Source: UBA3537 sp964219345 (GTDB lineage Bacteria > Bacteroidota > Bacteroidia > Flavobacteriales > Flavobacteriaceae). Taken from it: a stretch of DNA of 64,000 bases. Positions within the stretch are counted from its first letter, which is position 1; every line of letters starts with the position of its first letter. Shown here in pieces: positions 43,774 through 52,720 of the stretch. A program made the translations under genes and the position numbers. A model generated the notes under the pieces. That model ran no database searches. It saw only the letters and a program-made list of their open reading frames with translations, and had not been told where the DNA came from. The DNA lies in the NCBI GenBank assembly GCA_964219345.1, contig CAXPPN010000025.1, positions 62,001-126,000 on the forward strand, given 5' to 3'.

Positions 43774-44478
43774 ATGATCAGTGCTGTTGTAATTTCTTTT
43801 GATGATAATGCGTACTTAGAAGCGTGTTTAAAACATTTATCATTTGTAAACCAAATTATTGTAATTGGAACTTTAGAGTCAGAAGTTAAAGTAAAGCTAA
43901 AAAAAGAATTTGATTTTGATTTTATTGAAAATAAAAAAGATAACATTTCAATACTTTTTGAAATTGCCAAACAACATTGTATTTATGATTGGATTCTGGG
44001 ATTAGAGGCCAATATGATTGTTCCAACAGACTTAAAAAATGAAATTCAATCCATAGTTGAAACCCAAAAAACACCCAAAATTTTCAAAGCTAAAACTCAC
44101 TTTGACTTTATGGGGAAATCCATGAGATTTTCTGGGTTTAGAACAAAATGGAAACCCATTTTATGGCCAAAAAAATCAAACAATATTAGCACATCACAAC
44201 TAAACTCAAAGTTTACAACATTGTACTTGGATTTTGATTCATTTTCGCAACAAACCACACAAATTGCAAAAAGAAAAGCTTTTAGTCTCTACTCAAAAAA
44301 AGTAAAACCAAATATGATCGATTTTATTTGGAAACCATTTTGGACATTAAAAAAAGAATGTGTTTTTAACCTTTGTATATTGGATGGCAAACAAGGTTTT
44401 ATTTTGGCTTATCTAAGAGCATTTATGCAACTAAAAACTTATCTTTTTCTCTGGTTAAATTACCGAAATTTAGAATAA
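43774..44478 (+). CDS. GT2-like protein without DxD motif (possible pseudoenzyme)
   Basis: A 234-residue protein that follows the WaaE-like plan of its neighbours but has lost key residues. The first strand VVISFDDNAYLEACLKHLS is retained; the nucleotide-binding VVDSxSTD becomes IVIGTLESEVKVK, and the metal motif LDADE/LDGDE becomes ILGLEANMIVPTDL. The C-terminal aromatic/basic region (MIDFIWKPFWTLKKECVFNL) is like that of the neighbours. The gene lies 4 bases before the active-looking GT2 at 44483. It may be a degenerate paralogue or a non-catalytic partner. A -7-like TACTTTTG lies upstream. Confidence 0.7.
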   Translation: MISAVVISFDDNAYLEACLKHLSFVNQIIVIGTLESEVKVKLKKEFDFDFIENKKDNISILFEIAKQHCIYDWILGLEANMIVPTDLKNEIQSIVETQKTPKIFKAKTHFDFMGKSMRFSGFRTKWKPILWPKKSNNISTSQLNSKFTTLYLDFDSFSQQTTQIAKRKAFSLYSKKVKPNMIDFIWKPFWTLKKECVFNLCILDGKQGFILAYLRAFMQLKTYLFLWLNYRNLE

Positions 44479-44482
44479 AAAT

Positions 44483-45250
44483 ATGATTAAACTATCGGCG
44501 GTTATCATCACTTTTAATGAGGAGGAACATTTGGAAAAATGTCTTTCATCGCTGCTAGGAATTGCCGATGAAATTGTTGTGGTAGACTCCTATTCTACAG
44601 ATGACACAAGAAAAATATGCGAGCATTTTAATGTACGCTTTATTGAACAAAAATTCTTGGGATACAAAGAACAAAAGAACTTTGCTTTGACTCAAGCAAA
44701 ACACGATTATATTCTATCTTTGGATGGCGATGAAGCGCTTTCTGATACTCTAAAAAAGTCGATCCTTAAAGTCAAAAACAATTGGAATAAAGATGGGTAT
44801 TATTGTAACCGTTTAAATAACTATTGCGGACAATGGATACGACATTCAGACTGGTATCCAGACCGAAAATTGAGGCTATTCAAAAAAGATAGTGGGACAT
44901 GGAAAGGCATAAATCCACATGATTGTTTTACACTAATTTCAGGTAAAAAAAGTGGACATCTAAAAGGCGATTTATTACATTGGATTTATAGAGATTACGA
45001 AGAACACAACCAAAAAATTGAACGTTTTTCGAGTATTGCCGCACAAGCCTATTTTGATTTAGGTATCAAAGCATCAATTTTTAAAATTCTCTGGCGACCA
45101 AGTTGGGCTTTTTTTAAAGCCTATTTCCTTAGACGTGGCTTTTTGGATGGTTTTAATGGTTGGGTAATTTGTGTTCAAACCTACAATGTAACGTTTTTAA
45201 AATACATTAAACTTCGGGAGTTGTGGCGACAAAATAACATGAAAAGATGA
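44483..45250 (+). CDS. Glycosyltransferase family 2, WaaE/KdtX type
   Basis: A 255-residue GT2. LSAVIITFNEEEHLEKCLSS and EIVVVDSYSTDDTRKICE form the nucleotide site, and DYILSLDGDEALSDTL the metal motif (DGD). The C-terminal half keeps the family's WYPDRKLRLFKKDSGTWKG and GHLKGDLLHWIYRDYEEH. It most likely transfers a hexose to the LPS core. It is coupled to the GT4 gene by an ATGA overlap and to the DxD-less paralogue 4 bases upstream. Confidence 0.9.
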   Translation: MIKLSAVIITFNEEEHLEKCLSSLLGIADEIVVVDSYSTDDTRKICEHFNVRFIEQKFLGYKEQKNFALTQAKHDYILSLDGDEALSDTLKKSILKVKNNWNKDGYYCNRLNNYCGQWIRHSDWYPDRKLRLFKKDSGTWKGINPHDCFTLISGKKSGHLKGDLLHWIYRDYEEHNQKIERFSSIAAQAYFDLGIKASIFKILWRPSWAFFKAYFLRRGFLDGFNGWVICVQTYNVTFLKYIKLRELWRQNNMKR

Positions 45251-46317
45251 CAAAAAGAGTATTCCTTGAAGCACACAATATAAAAAACCCTTATTTTGGA
45301 TTTGGGCAGTTTAATTATCATCTTATAAAGGGGCTTTATACTGCCAATGTTGATGATTTTAAAATGGTAATTCATGCCAAAGATATTACTAAATTAAAAG
45401 AAGAATTTGGTGATTATTTTGAATATAAAAAATACTACAGTCATAGAAGATATCCTCTTTTTGGTATCAGAAAAAAATACGATGTATGGCATTCTTTAAA
45501 TCAAAATATAAAGATAGAACCGCAATCTGTAAGTCCATATTTACTTACCGTTCATGATGTTAATTTTATAGATGAAGTTTCAAGTGATGCTCGACACCCT
45601 AGAAACCTTCGGTTTCAAGAAAAATTAAATCGAAGCACTGCCATTACCTATATTTCAGAATTTGCAAAGCACTCAACACATCAATATTTTAAAGTCCCGA
45701 AAGTGCCAGAGTTTGTGATTTATAATGGAAACCCAATTCAATCTACTAAAATAGAGGGGGATTTTGTACCAAAATACACGACAAAACGTCCATTTTTATT
45801 TACAATTGGTGAGTGTACTCCTAGAAAAAATTTTCATACACTTGTAAATATGCTTAAAGAGCTTCCAGAGTATGACCTTATAATTTCTGGAAATCAAAAT
45901 ACAGAATATGCAAAGGAAAAATTAGCAGCATTTATAAAATCCGAAAACTTGGAAAAACGAGTGATTTTAACAGGAAAAATTAATGATACTGAAAAACAAT
46001 ATTATTTAAAATATTGCTCTGCATTTGTGTTTCCAAGTTTGAGAGAAGGCTTCGGAATTCCTCCCATTGAAGCCATGCGCTTTGGTAAACCTGTATTTTT
46101 ATCGAACAATACGTCTCTTCCAGAAATTGGAGGAAAATATGCTTTTTATTGGGATCACTATGAACCAAAATATATGGCAGAAGTTTTTACAAAAGGGATG
46201 ACAACATATATTACCAAAAAAGACTGGTATTCAGAACAGTACATTAAACACGCTCAAAGTTTTGATTGGAACAAAGCTGCAAAACAATACATTGAAGTTT
46301 ACCGATCAATCCTCTAG
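45247..46317 (+). CDS. Glycosyltransferase family 4
   Basis: A 356-residue GT-B enzyme with retaining mechanism. The C-terminal domain shows LFTIGECTPRKNFHTLVNML and the E-x7-E motif in FPSLREGFGIPPIEAMRFG (about residues 260-280), followed by NNTSLPEIGGKYAFYWDHYE. The N-terminal acceptor domain contains VWHSLNQNIK and TVHDVNFIDE. A nucleotide-sugar mannosyl- or glucosyltransferase is plausible. It converges on the gene below with a 12-base overlap. Confidence 0.92.
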   Translation: MTKRVFLEAHNIKNPYFGFGQFNYHLIKGLYTANVDDFKMVIHAKDITKLKEEFGDYFEYKKYYSHRRYPLFGIRKKYDVWHSLNQNIKIEPQSVSPYLLTVHDVNFIDEVSSDARHPRNLRFQEKLNRSTAITYISEFAKHSTHQYFKVPKVPEFVIYNGNPIQSTKIEGDFVPKYTTKRPFLFTIGECTPRKNFHTLVNMLKELPEYDLIISGNQNTEYAKEKLAAFIKSENLEKRVILTGKINDTEKQYYLKYCSAFVFPSLREGFGIPPIEAMRFGKPVFLSNNTSLPEIGGKYAFYWDHYEPKYMAEVFTKGMTTYITKKDWYSEQYIKHAQSFDWNKAAKQYIEVYRSIL

Positions 46318-47262
46318 TTCAAAAACTTTTCTCACCCAATTGTTTATGCGATAGGGATCCAAAATATGTTTTGGAATATCTACATATGGAGATTCTACAA
46401 AAGATGTTGGGATTTTTATGTTGTTGGGATCAATAACCAAGATATTTTGAGGATTATAAAAGTCATAATTAACAATATCTATATTGGTCGTTACAAGCTT
46501 TTTTCTATGACCAAGCGCTTCAAAAACACGGAAAGAAAGTCCAATTTGATCATCACGTTGGATATCAATCATAATCTTACAAGATTTAATAATATCACCC
46601 ATTTCATCTACAGGAATAGGTTCTGAAATAACGTTTAAATAATCTGACTCAAGCACTCCATTATGATTAAAAACAAAAATAGATTTCGACCAATTGCGAT
46701 GTTCTATATACATAGCCAACTTTTCAACTAAATCAAAACGATAATCAAAAGTGAAGATATTAAAAAACAAATAGTCATAATCTTTAGAATTACTTTCCTC
46801 AAAAATATAATTTGTTAGGAACTCAAAACCATATTTCTCTACGTCTATTTTATCATAGCTATACACTTTATCAAACAAAGGCAATAATTTCAATTTTGCA
46901 GGAAATCTTCTAGTACTGTCATAAAAAAGTGTTTTAAAATGATGTGTTGATTCTCGTAAAATTCTCAACGTTTTATTATTAAGATAATCTGGTCTAATGA
47001 TAAAAATCGTATCCACAAATCCAATTTCTCTTAATTGTTCAACAACTAAAGAATTAACATATTCTTTTTTTAAATTTCTATTTAAAAAAGTCTTGTAAAG
47101 AAAATTTTGTGCGCGATAAAGAAAGTTTTTGTATTTGAATTTGCCGTATTCTATATAGATTAAAAAACTATGAACAGAGTTAAACTTTGAAACGGATTTG
47201 AAAATGTATTCAGAATAACCATAAGCAATAGGAGCAATGATTAATATTTTTTTTTTGGGCAT
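46306..47262 (-). CDS. GT-B glycosyltransferase-like protein, CgeB-like
   Basis: A 318-residue protein. The N-terminus ILIIAPIAYGYSEYIFKSVS is a Rossmann start. The C-terminal DIQRDDQIGLSFRVFEALGH, with KKLVTTNIDIVNYDFY after it, resembles the donor-binding part of CgeB/GT1-like proteins found in sporulation and capsule loci. The frame is open from TTG 47271, but ATG 47262 (MPKKKILII) is better. No classic E-x7-E is present, so catalytic competence is uncertain. It is flanked by convergent and divergent glycosyltransferase genes. Confidence 0.68.
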   Translation of the reverse strand: MPKKKILIIAPIAYGYSEYIFKSVSKFNSVHSFLIYIEYGKFKYKNFLYRAQNFLYKTFLNRNLKKEYVNSLVVEQLREIGFVDTIFIIRPDYLNNKTLRILRESTHHFKTLFYDSTRRFPAKLKLLPLFDKVYSYDKIDVEKYGFEFLTNYIFEESNSKDYDYLFFNIFTFDYRFDLVEKLAMYIEHRNWSKSIFVFNHNGVLESDYLNVISEPIPVDEMGDIIKSCKIMIDIQRDDQIGLSFRVFEALGHRKKLVTTNIDIVNYDFYNPQNILVIDPNNIKIPTSFVESPYVDIPKHILDPYRINNWVRKVFELED

Positions 47263-47300
47263 ATTAGTCAAAATATTTTGGTAAATTTAATAAAAAATTC

Positions 47301-48215
47301 TTGAAAGATATTTCCATCATTTTAATCAATTATAATACTGCTAAGTTTACTTTAGATTGTATTACTTCAATATATAAAAAAATCAAAAAAACCATTGATT
47401 TTGAAATTATTGTTGTAGACAATAATTCGGAGGAAGAAGATTATAAAATTTTATGCGAAGGACTCAAAAAAAAACCTGATGTTGTTTTGCATAGTAGTTC
47501 TTTAAATACTGGTTTTGGAGGCGGAAATATGCTTGGCTTTCAATATGCAATAGGTCAATATGTATTATTTATAAACAATGATGTGGTTTTGAAAAATGAT
47601 GTGCTGGCTATTGCCCATAATTTTATGGAATCGAATCCAAATGTTGGTGTTTGTACAGCACAAAATTTTGATGAACATAACAATTTTGTACCCTCTTTTG
47701 ACCATGATAAAGGATTACGTAAATTAATTTTTGGCAGAAGTTTTTTAGAAGCTATTAATCCTCAAAAATACCCAAAACGAAAACTACAACATAAAGTCCC
47801 TTTGGAGGTGAATTTTGTAAACGGTGCTTTTATGTTCTTTAGAAAAAAACAATTTGAAGAAGTTGGAGGTTTTGACACCAATATTTTTCTATACTTTGAA
47901 GAAATGGATATTTGCTATAGATTAAGAAAAAGAGATTACAAGTGTGTATTATTACCTAAAGCAAAAATTGTACACTTTCAAGGGGCTAGTACAGGTATAT
48001 CAACAGCCCTAAAAAAAGAAGGATTCATATCCTATTTATATGTTTTGAAAAAAAATTATAGTTATTTAAAATTTAAAATTATACAATTATATTTAGTAAT
48101 TACATTCCTTGTAAAACCAAAAAAATGGAACTTATTGTCGATAGCAATAATGGGGGGTAATATGGAATCATCGCTCAAACAAAAGCAAGTTGTAAAATCT
48201 CAGGAATTAAATTAA
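47301..48215 (+). CDS. Glycosyltransferase family 2, rhamnosyltransferase-like
   Basis: A 304-residue GT2. ISIILINYNTAKFTLDCITS, IVVDNNSEEEDYK and YVLFINNDVVLKND (metal motif) are clear. IFLYFEEMDICYRLRKRDYK carries the catalytic-base E/D typical of rhamnosyl- and galactofuranosyl-transferases. A hydrophobic patch near residues 245-270 (YLKFKIIQLYLVITFLV) may anchor it to the membrane. The start is TTG. Its stop overlaps the tsaC ATG by one base, so the glycan cluster runs directly into housekeeping genes. Confidence 0.9.
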   Translation: MKDISIILINYNTAKFTLDCITSIYKKIKKTIDFEIIVVDNNSEEEDYKILCEGLKKKPDVVLHSSSLNTGFGGGNMLGFQYAIGQYVLFINNDVVLKNDVLAIAHNFMESNPNVGVCTAQNFDEHNNFVPSFDHDKGLRKLIFGRSFLEAINPQKYPKRKLQHKVPLEVNFVNGAFMFFRKKQFEEVGGFDTNIFLYFEEMDICYRLRKRDYKCVLLPKAKIVHFQGASTGISTALKKEGFISYLYVLKKNYSYLKFKIIQLYLVITFLVKPKKWNLLSIAIMGGNMESSLKQKQVVKSQELN

Positions 48216-48775
48216 TGGATAACAACGATATATTAAAAGCCTTGAAAATACTAAAAAAAGGCGGCATTCTTCTTTATCCTACAGACACCGTTTGGGGTAT
48301 AGGTTGTGATGCGACCAATTATGAAGCGGTTCAAAAAATATTTGAACTTAAAAAAAGAGAGGATTCAAAAACTATGATTTGTTTGGTGAATTCTATTCAA
48401 ATGCTCAATCAATATATAGAAGAAATTCCTGAAACGGCATATACTATTTTAAAATATGCGAATACTCCAACAACCATTATTTATGATCGTCCACTTAGGG
48501 TGTCAGAAAACTTAATTGCACAAGACAATACATTGGCTATCAGAATGGTACAAACTGGATTTTGCGGTGAATTGCTCAAACACTTTAAAAAGCCAATCGT
48601 TTCAACCTCTGCCAATATTTCTGGAAAACCTACACCAAAAGTGTTTCAAGAAATTGAAAATGAGATTTTAAAAGGTGTAGACTATGTTGTAACTTTGGAG
48701 CGTAATAAAAAACCATCAAATCCTTCTTCAATTATTAAATTGAGTTCTAATGGAGAAGTCAAGGTTATTCGTTAA
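48215..48775 (+). CDS. tsaC: L-threonylcarbamoyladenylate synthase (TsaC/YwlC/Sua5 type)
   Basis: A 186-residue single-domain YrdC-like enzyme that makes threonylcarbamoyl-AMP, the precursor for the universal t6A37 modification of tRNA. LYPTDTVWGIGCDATNYEAV opens the nucleotide site, followed by KKREDSKTMICLV and PIVSTSANISGKPTP. It lacks the extra C-terminal Sua5 domain. It sits between a GT2 gene and cca and ends 25 bases before the cca ATG. Confidence 0.94.
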   Translation: MDNNDILKALKILKKGGILLYPTDTVWGIGCDATNYEAVQKIFELKKREDSKTMICLVNSIQMLNQYIEEIPETAYTILKYANTPTTIIYDRPLRVSENLIAQDNTLAIRMVQTGFCGELLKHFKKPIVSTSANISGKPTPKVFQEIENEILKGVDYVVTLERNKKPSNPSSIIKLSSNGEVKVIR

Positions 48776-48800
48776 AAAATTGCAATTACAAAAAAAGTCT

Positions 48801-50219
48801 ATGAATCTTAAGCACGCTTTGAAAAAACCTGTTTTCAAAATCATTTCAGCTTCTGCTGATGAGCTTGGAATAGAATGCTATGTAGTTGGCGGATATGTTC
48901 GAGATTTTTTATTAGAGCGAAATATTGGTCAAGATATAGATATCGTCGCTATTGGTAGTGGAATTGAATTGGCAAAGCAAGTTGCAAAGAACTTGCCAAA
49001 TCAACCAAAAGTCAGTGTTTTTAAAACTTATGGTACAGCCATGATTCGCTATGATAACATAGAACTAGAATTTGTTGGAGCTCGAAAAGAATCATACACT
49101 AAAAACAGTCGAAATCCTGAAGTAGAAAATGGTACTTTAGAAGATGATCAAAAGCGGAGAGATTTTACAATTAATGCACTGGCTATTGGATTGAATACTT
49201 CAAACTTCGGGGCACTACTTGACCCATTCAATGGACTAAAAGATTTAGAGGACAAACGTATTGTTACACCATTAGAGCCAAAAATCACATTTAGTGATGA
49301 CCCTTTACGGATGTTGCGTGCAATTCGATTTGCTACACAATTGGAATTTGAAATAGATCAAAAATCTTTAGAAGCTATTAAAGAAAATTTTCAAAGAATT
49401 GATATCATTACCAAAGAACGCATCGTTGTAGAATTACACAAAATATTAGAAAGCCAAAAGCCATCTATTGGATTTTTATTGCTGGAAAAAACAGGTCTTT
49501 TAGATATTATTTTACCTGAAATTACAGCATTAAAAGGAATTGATGAAGTTGAAGGACAGCGTCACAAAGACAATTTTTATCACACCTTGGAAGTTGTAGA
49601 CAACATCTGCAACCACACCAAGAATGTTTGGCTCAGATGGACTGCACTATTGCATGACATTGGTAAAGCTCCAACAAAAAAGTTTAGCAAGAAAGTAGGA
49701 TGGACATTTCATGGTCATGAACTAAAAGGTTCAAAGATGGTTTACCATTTGTTTAAACGCTTAAAGATGCCACTAAACGATAAAATGAAATATGTTCAAA
49801 AATTAGTATTTATGAGCTCTCGACCTATTGCATTGGCAAGCGAGAATATCACTGACGCAGCAGTAAGACGATTGGTATTTGATGCAGGGGATTACATTGA
49901 AGATTTGATGACACTTTGCGAAGCTGATATTACCACCAAAAACCCACGAAAGTTTAAAAAATACCATAATAATTTTAAAATTGTTCGTGAAAAAATGGTG
50001 GAAGTTGAAGAACGCGATCGTATCAGAGATTTTCAACCTCCAGTAACTGGCGAAGAAATTATGAATGCCTTTCAATTAAAACCCTGTCGCGAAATTGGAA
50101 TCATAAAAGAACACATCAAAGAAGCCATTTTGGAAGGATATATCCCCAACGAACATCAAGCTGCATATGATTTGATGCTTAAAAAAGGAATTGAACTTGG
50201 ATTAACTACTGCCTCATGA
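48801..50219 (+). CDS. cca: CCA-adding tRNA nucleotidyltransferase with HD domain
   Basis: A 472-residue nucleotidyltransferase that builds or repairs the 3' CCA of tRNA. The head shows YVVGGYVRDFLL with IGQDIDIVAIG (DxD metal site, near residues 45-50). DDPLRMLRAIRFATQLEF follows, then an HD phosphohydrolase domain with GQRHKDNFYHTLEVVDNIC and WTALLHDIGKAPTKKF. Although the open frame extends upstream to 48750, I use ATG 48801 (MNLKHAL); an upstream start would overlap tsaC. The stop overlaps the ctaA ATG. Confidence 0.95.
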   Translation: MNLKHALKKPVFKIISASADELGIECYVVGGYVRDFLLERNIGQDIDIVAIGSGIELAKQVAKNLPNQPKVSVFKTYGTAMIRYDNIELEFVGARKESYTKNSRNPEVENGTLEDDQKRRDFTINALAIGLNTSNFGALLDPFNGLKDLEDKRIVTPLEPKITFSDDPLRMLRAIRFATQLEFEIDQKSLEAIKENFQRIDIITKERIVVELHKILESQKPSIGFLLLEKTGLLDIILPEITALKGIDEVEGQRHKDNFYHTLEVVDNICNHTKNVWLRWTALLHDIGKAPTKKFSKKVGWTFHGHELKGSKMVYHLFKRLKMPLNDKMKYVQKLVFMSSRPIALASENITDAAVRRLVFDAGDYIEDLMTLCEADITTKNPRKFKKYHNNFKIVREKMVEVEERDRIRDFQPPVTGEEIMNAFQLKPCREIGIIKEHIKEAILEGYIPNEHQAAYDLMLKKGIELGLTTAS

Positions 50220-51253
50220 AAAATTTTAGAACTTTATCAAAAATAGCACTTGTTCTGATCTATTTAGTCATCATAGCTGGATCTGTTGTAAGAATGACAG
50301 GCTCTGGTATGGGATGCCCCGATTGGCCAAAATGTTTTGGGTACTACATCCCTCCTACACATGAATCACAATTGCTATTTAAGCCCAATCACAGCTACGA
50401 AAAAGGAATGATGATTCTTTTGGAGAGCGAACAATTTATGGTCGCCAAAAAAGATTTTATAAGCAACAAAGTCTACGATGCCAACAATTGGGAATTGTAT
50501 AGTACACACGACTATGCTATTTACAACCCTGTTCATACTTGGACAGAATATATCAATAGACTTATTGGTGCATTTTCAGGACTTCCAATTCTAATTTTGG
50601 GTATCTGGTCGTTGTGGTTTTTTAATAAAAATAAGTGGATTACAGTTATTGCATTGCTAACGCTTTTTGGTATGGGATTTCAAGCATGGTTGGGAAAAAC
50701 CGTTGTTGACTCAAATTTAGCACCATACAAAATTACAATTCATATGGTTATGGCATTACTTATTGTTGCTTTTGTTTTGTACTTGATATTTGCAACCAAA
50801 ACAAGTTTTAAACTTCAAAAGTATCACTCATTTTTTTATACTTTACTTGTCATAGGAATCGTTTTAACATTGATTCAAATTGTACTTGGGACTCAAGTAC
50901 GTCAGTTTGTAGACGAACAAACCAAAATGATGGGTTATGAAAAATCGCTTTGGCTGGCACAACCAGAACTTGATTTTTATGTCCATCGCTCTACCTCTAT
51001 TTTGGTGCTTGTAATCAATGGGTATTTGTGGTTTATTAATAAAAAATTAAATTTAGGATACAAAAAAATAAATCTTGTTTTGAACTGTATTCTACTAGAA
51101 GTTTTCTCTGGAATTATGATGTACTACTTTGATTTTCCATTTCTGAGTCAACCACTACATTTAGTCATTGCCTCAATTTTATTTGGAATACAAATGTATA
51201 TTTTACTTGAAATTTTACACCAAAAAAGAATGATTAACAAAACCATTGCTTAA
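50216..51253 (+). CDS. ctaA: Heme A synthase, COX15/CtaA family
   Basis: A 345-residue inner membrane protein with eight helices that oxidises heme O to heme A for cytochrome c oxidase. MTGSGMGCPDWPKCFGYYIP is the signature of the Bacteroidota subtype; heme ligands are in YNPVHTWTEYINRLIG, ITIHMVMALL, DFYVHRSTS and QPLHLVIAS. A long first periplasmic loop (about residues 40-105) is present. It implies an aerobic respiratory chain with an aa3-type oxidase. It overlaps cca by 4 bases and lies 12 bases before the pRiA4b-like gene. Confidence 0.92.
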   Translation: MKNFRTLSKIALVLIYLVIIAGSVVRMTGSGMGCPDWPKCFGYYIPPTHESQLLFKPNHSYEKGMMILLESEQFMVAKKDFISNKVYDANNWELYSTHDYAIYNPVHTWTEYINRLIGAFSGLPILILGIWSLWFFNKNKWITVIALLTLFGMGFQAWLGKTVVDSNLAPYKITIHMVMALLIVAFVLYLIFATKTSFKLQKYHSFFYTLLVIGIVLTLIQIVLGTQVRQFVDEQTKMMGYEKSLWLAQPELDFYVHRSTSILVLVINGYLWFINKKLNLGYKKINLVLNCILLEVFSGIMMYYFDFPFLSQPLHLVIASILFGIQMYILLEILHQKRMINKTIA

Positions 51254-51265
51254 TAATAAATAATT

Positions 51266-51772
51266 ATGATTTACAGATTTAGAGCTATATTAGATCACGA
51301 CAATAAGGAAGATATTTTTCGAGACATTGAAATACGAAAAACAGATACTTTTGAAGATTTATTTAATGTACTTACGCAATCTTTTGGGTTTGATGGAAGC
51401 GAAATGGCCTCTTTTTATATTAGTGATGACCAATGGCAACAAGGTCAAGAAATTGCGTTGTTTGACATGGGTGAAAACGAAGATATTCGATTGATGAACG
51501 AAACTATTATTGAGGATATTGTTGATGAAGATCAAACCAAACTTATTTTTGTTTATGATTTTTTAAACATGTGGACATTTTTGGTAGAATTGGGTGAAAT
51601 TGTAGAAGAAGCTCAAGGAACAGACTACCCAAACCTTATGTTTGTTTGTGGTCAAGTACCTTCAGAAGCACCCGAAAAACAATTTGAAGCCGACCAATCT
51701 TTCGAAGATGATAATGAAAACTATAGATTAGATGATTACGATGAACTCAATTTTGATGAACATTGGAACTAA
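51266..51772 (+). CDS. Plasmid pRiA4b ORF-3 / IS1096 passenger TnpR-like protein
   Basis: A 168-residue acidic protein. The domain YRFRAILDHDNKEDIFRDIE and TFEDLFNVLTQSFGFDGSE, with LIFVYDFLNMWTFLVELGEI, matches the pRiA4b ORF-3-like fold, first noted on a plasmid and as a passenger in IS1096. In Bacteroidota it is a chromosomal gene of unknown function, and no transposase or inverted repeat is nearby here. The last 50 residues are strongly acidic. It lies in an operon-like run with ctaA. Confidence 0.83.
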   Translation: MIYRFRAILDHDNKEDIFRDIEIRKTDTFEDLFNVLTQSFGFDGSEMASFYISDDQWQQGQEIALFDMGENEDIRLMNETIIEDIVDEDQTKLIFVYDFLNMWTFLVELGEIVEEAQGTDYPNLMFVCGQVPSEAPEKQFEADQSFEDDNENYRLDDYDELNFDEHWN

Positions 51773-51823
51773 TTTTTGTAACGTTTAGTAACTTAATTCG
51801 TCTATTTAATAAATCCCAATAAT

Positions 51824-52720
51824 TTGGATTCCATACTCAGCTTAGAACATATCACTAAAAAATTTGGCTATCTCACCGCCGTAAGCGACCTTTCTTTTAC
51901 CATAGAAAAAGGTAATATTTATGGGATTTTGGGACCAAATGGTAGTGGAAAATCAACCACTTTGGGAATAATTCTAAACGTTGTCAATAAAACCTCTGGA
52001 AGCTACAGTTGGTTTGGTGGAACAATGGATACTCATAATGCCTTAAAAAAAGTAGGTGCAATCATAGAGCGCCCAAACTTTTATCCCTACATGTCTGCTT
52101 ATCAAAACCTAAAGTTAGTCTGTAAAATCAAAGATGTTTCTCTCTCCTCCATCGATAACGTTTTAGAAACAGTTGGATTATTAGACCGAAAAGATAGTTC
52201 TTTTAGTACTTTTTCATTGGGAATGAAACAGCGTCTTGCTATTGCTTCAGCACTACTCAACGATCCCGAAGTTTTGATTTTGGATGAACCAACAAATGGC
52301 TTAGATCCACAAGGGATACATCAAATTCGAGAAATTATAAAAGAAATTGCTCAAAGAGGAACTACCATTCTTTTGGCTTCCCACTTGCTCGATGAGGTTG
52401 AAAAAGTATGTTCGCATGTTGTAGTCCTCAGAAAAGGAGTGAAATTATATGCTGGACGCGTCGATGAAATGATTTCTAGTCATGGTTTTTTTGAAATGAA
52501 AAGTAATCAAGAAAAAGCACTACTACAGATTATTGAAAACCACCCAAAAATAGCACATTACAAAAAAGATGGCGGGCTAATCACTGCATTTCTTACAGAA
52601 CCTCTTGAAACAGAAGAATTTATTCAAAAGCTTTTTAAGCACAACATAATTTTGACACATTTTGTTAAACGAAAGGAAAGTTTAGAAGAAAAATTCTTAC
52701 AACTCACAGATCAAAAATGA
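51824..52720 (+). CDS. ABC transporter ATP-binding protein without adjacent permease
   Basis: A 298-residue ABC ATPase of the drug/antibiotic export type. YGILGPNGSGKSTTLGIILN (Walker A), FSLGMKQRLAIASALLNDPE (signature plus start of Walker B), LILDEPTNGLDPQGI and LASHLLDEVEK are intact. A C-terminal regulatory region of about 80 residues follows. The partner permease gene is absent: the next gene is an M1 peptidase overlapping by 4 bases, and the gene upstream is the pRiA4b-like one. Start TTG. It could pair with a distant permease, or the permease gene has been lost. Confidence 0.9.
   Translation: MDSILSLEHITKKFGYLTAVSDLSFTIEKGNIYGILGPNGSGKSTTLGIILNVVNKTSGSYSWFGGTMDTHNALKKVGAIIERPNFYPYMSAYQNLKLVCKIKDVSLSSIDNVLETVGLLDRKDSSFSTFSLGMKQRLAIASALLNDPEVLILDEPTNGLDPQGIHQIREIIKEIAQRGTTILLASHLLDEVEKVCSHVVVLRKGVKLYAGRVDEMISSHGFFEMKSNQEKALLQIIENHPKIAHYKKDGGLITAFLTEPLETEEFIQKLFKHNIILTHFVKRKESLEEKFLQLTDQK

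Noticed and set aside
38893..48215. Complete capsule or O-antigen biosynthetic island
   Set aside because: No flippase, polymerase, ligase or nucleotide-sugar synthesis genes are present, and the genes flow into housekeeping tsaC and cca.
51266..51772. Mobile element at the pRiA4b-like gene
   Set aside because: No transposase, terminal inverted repeat or target duplication is seen.
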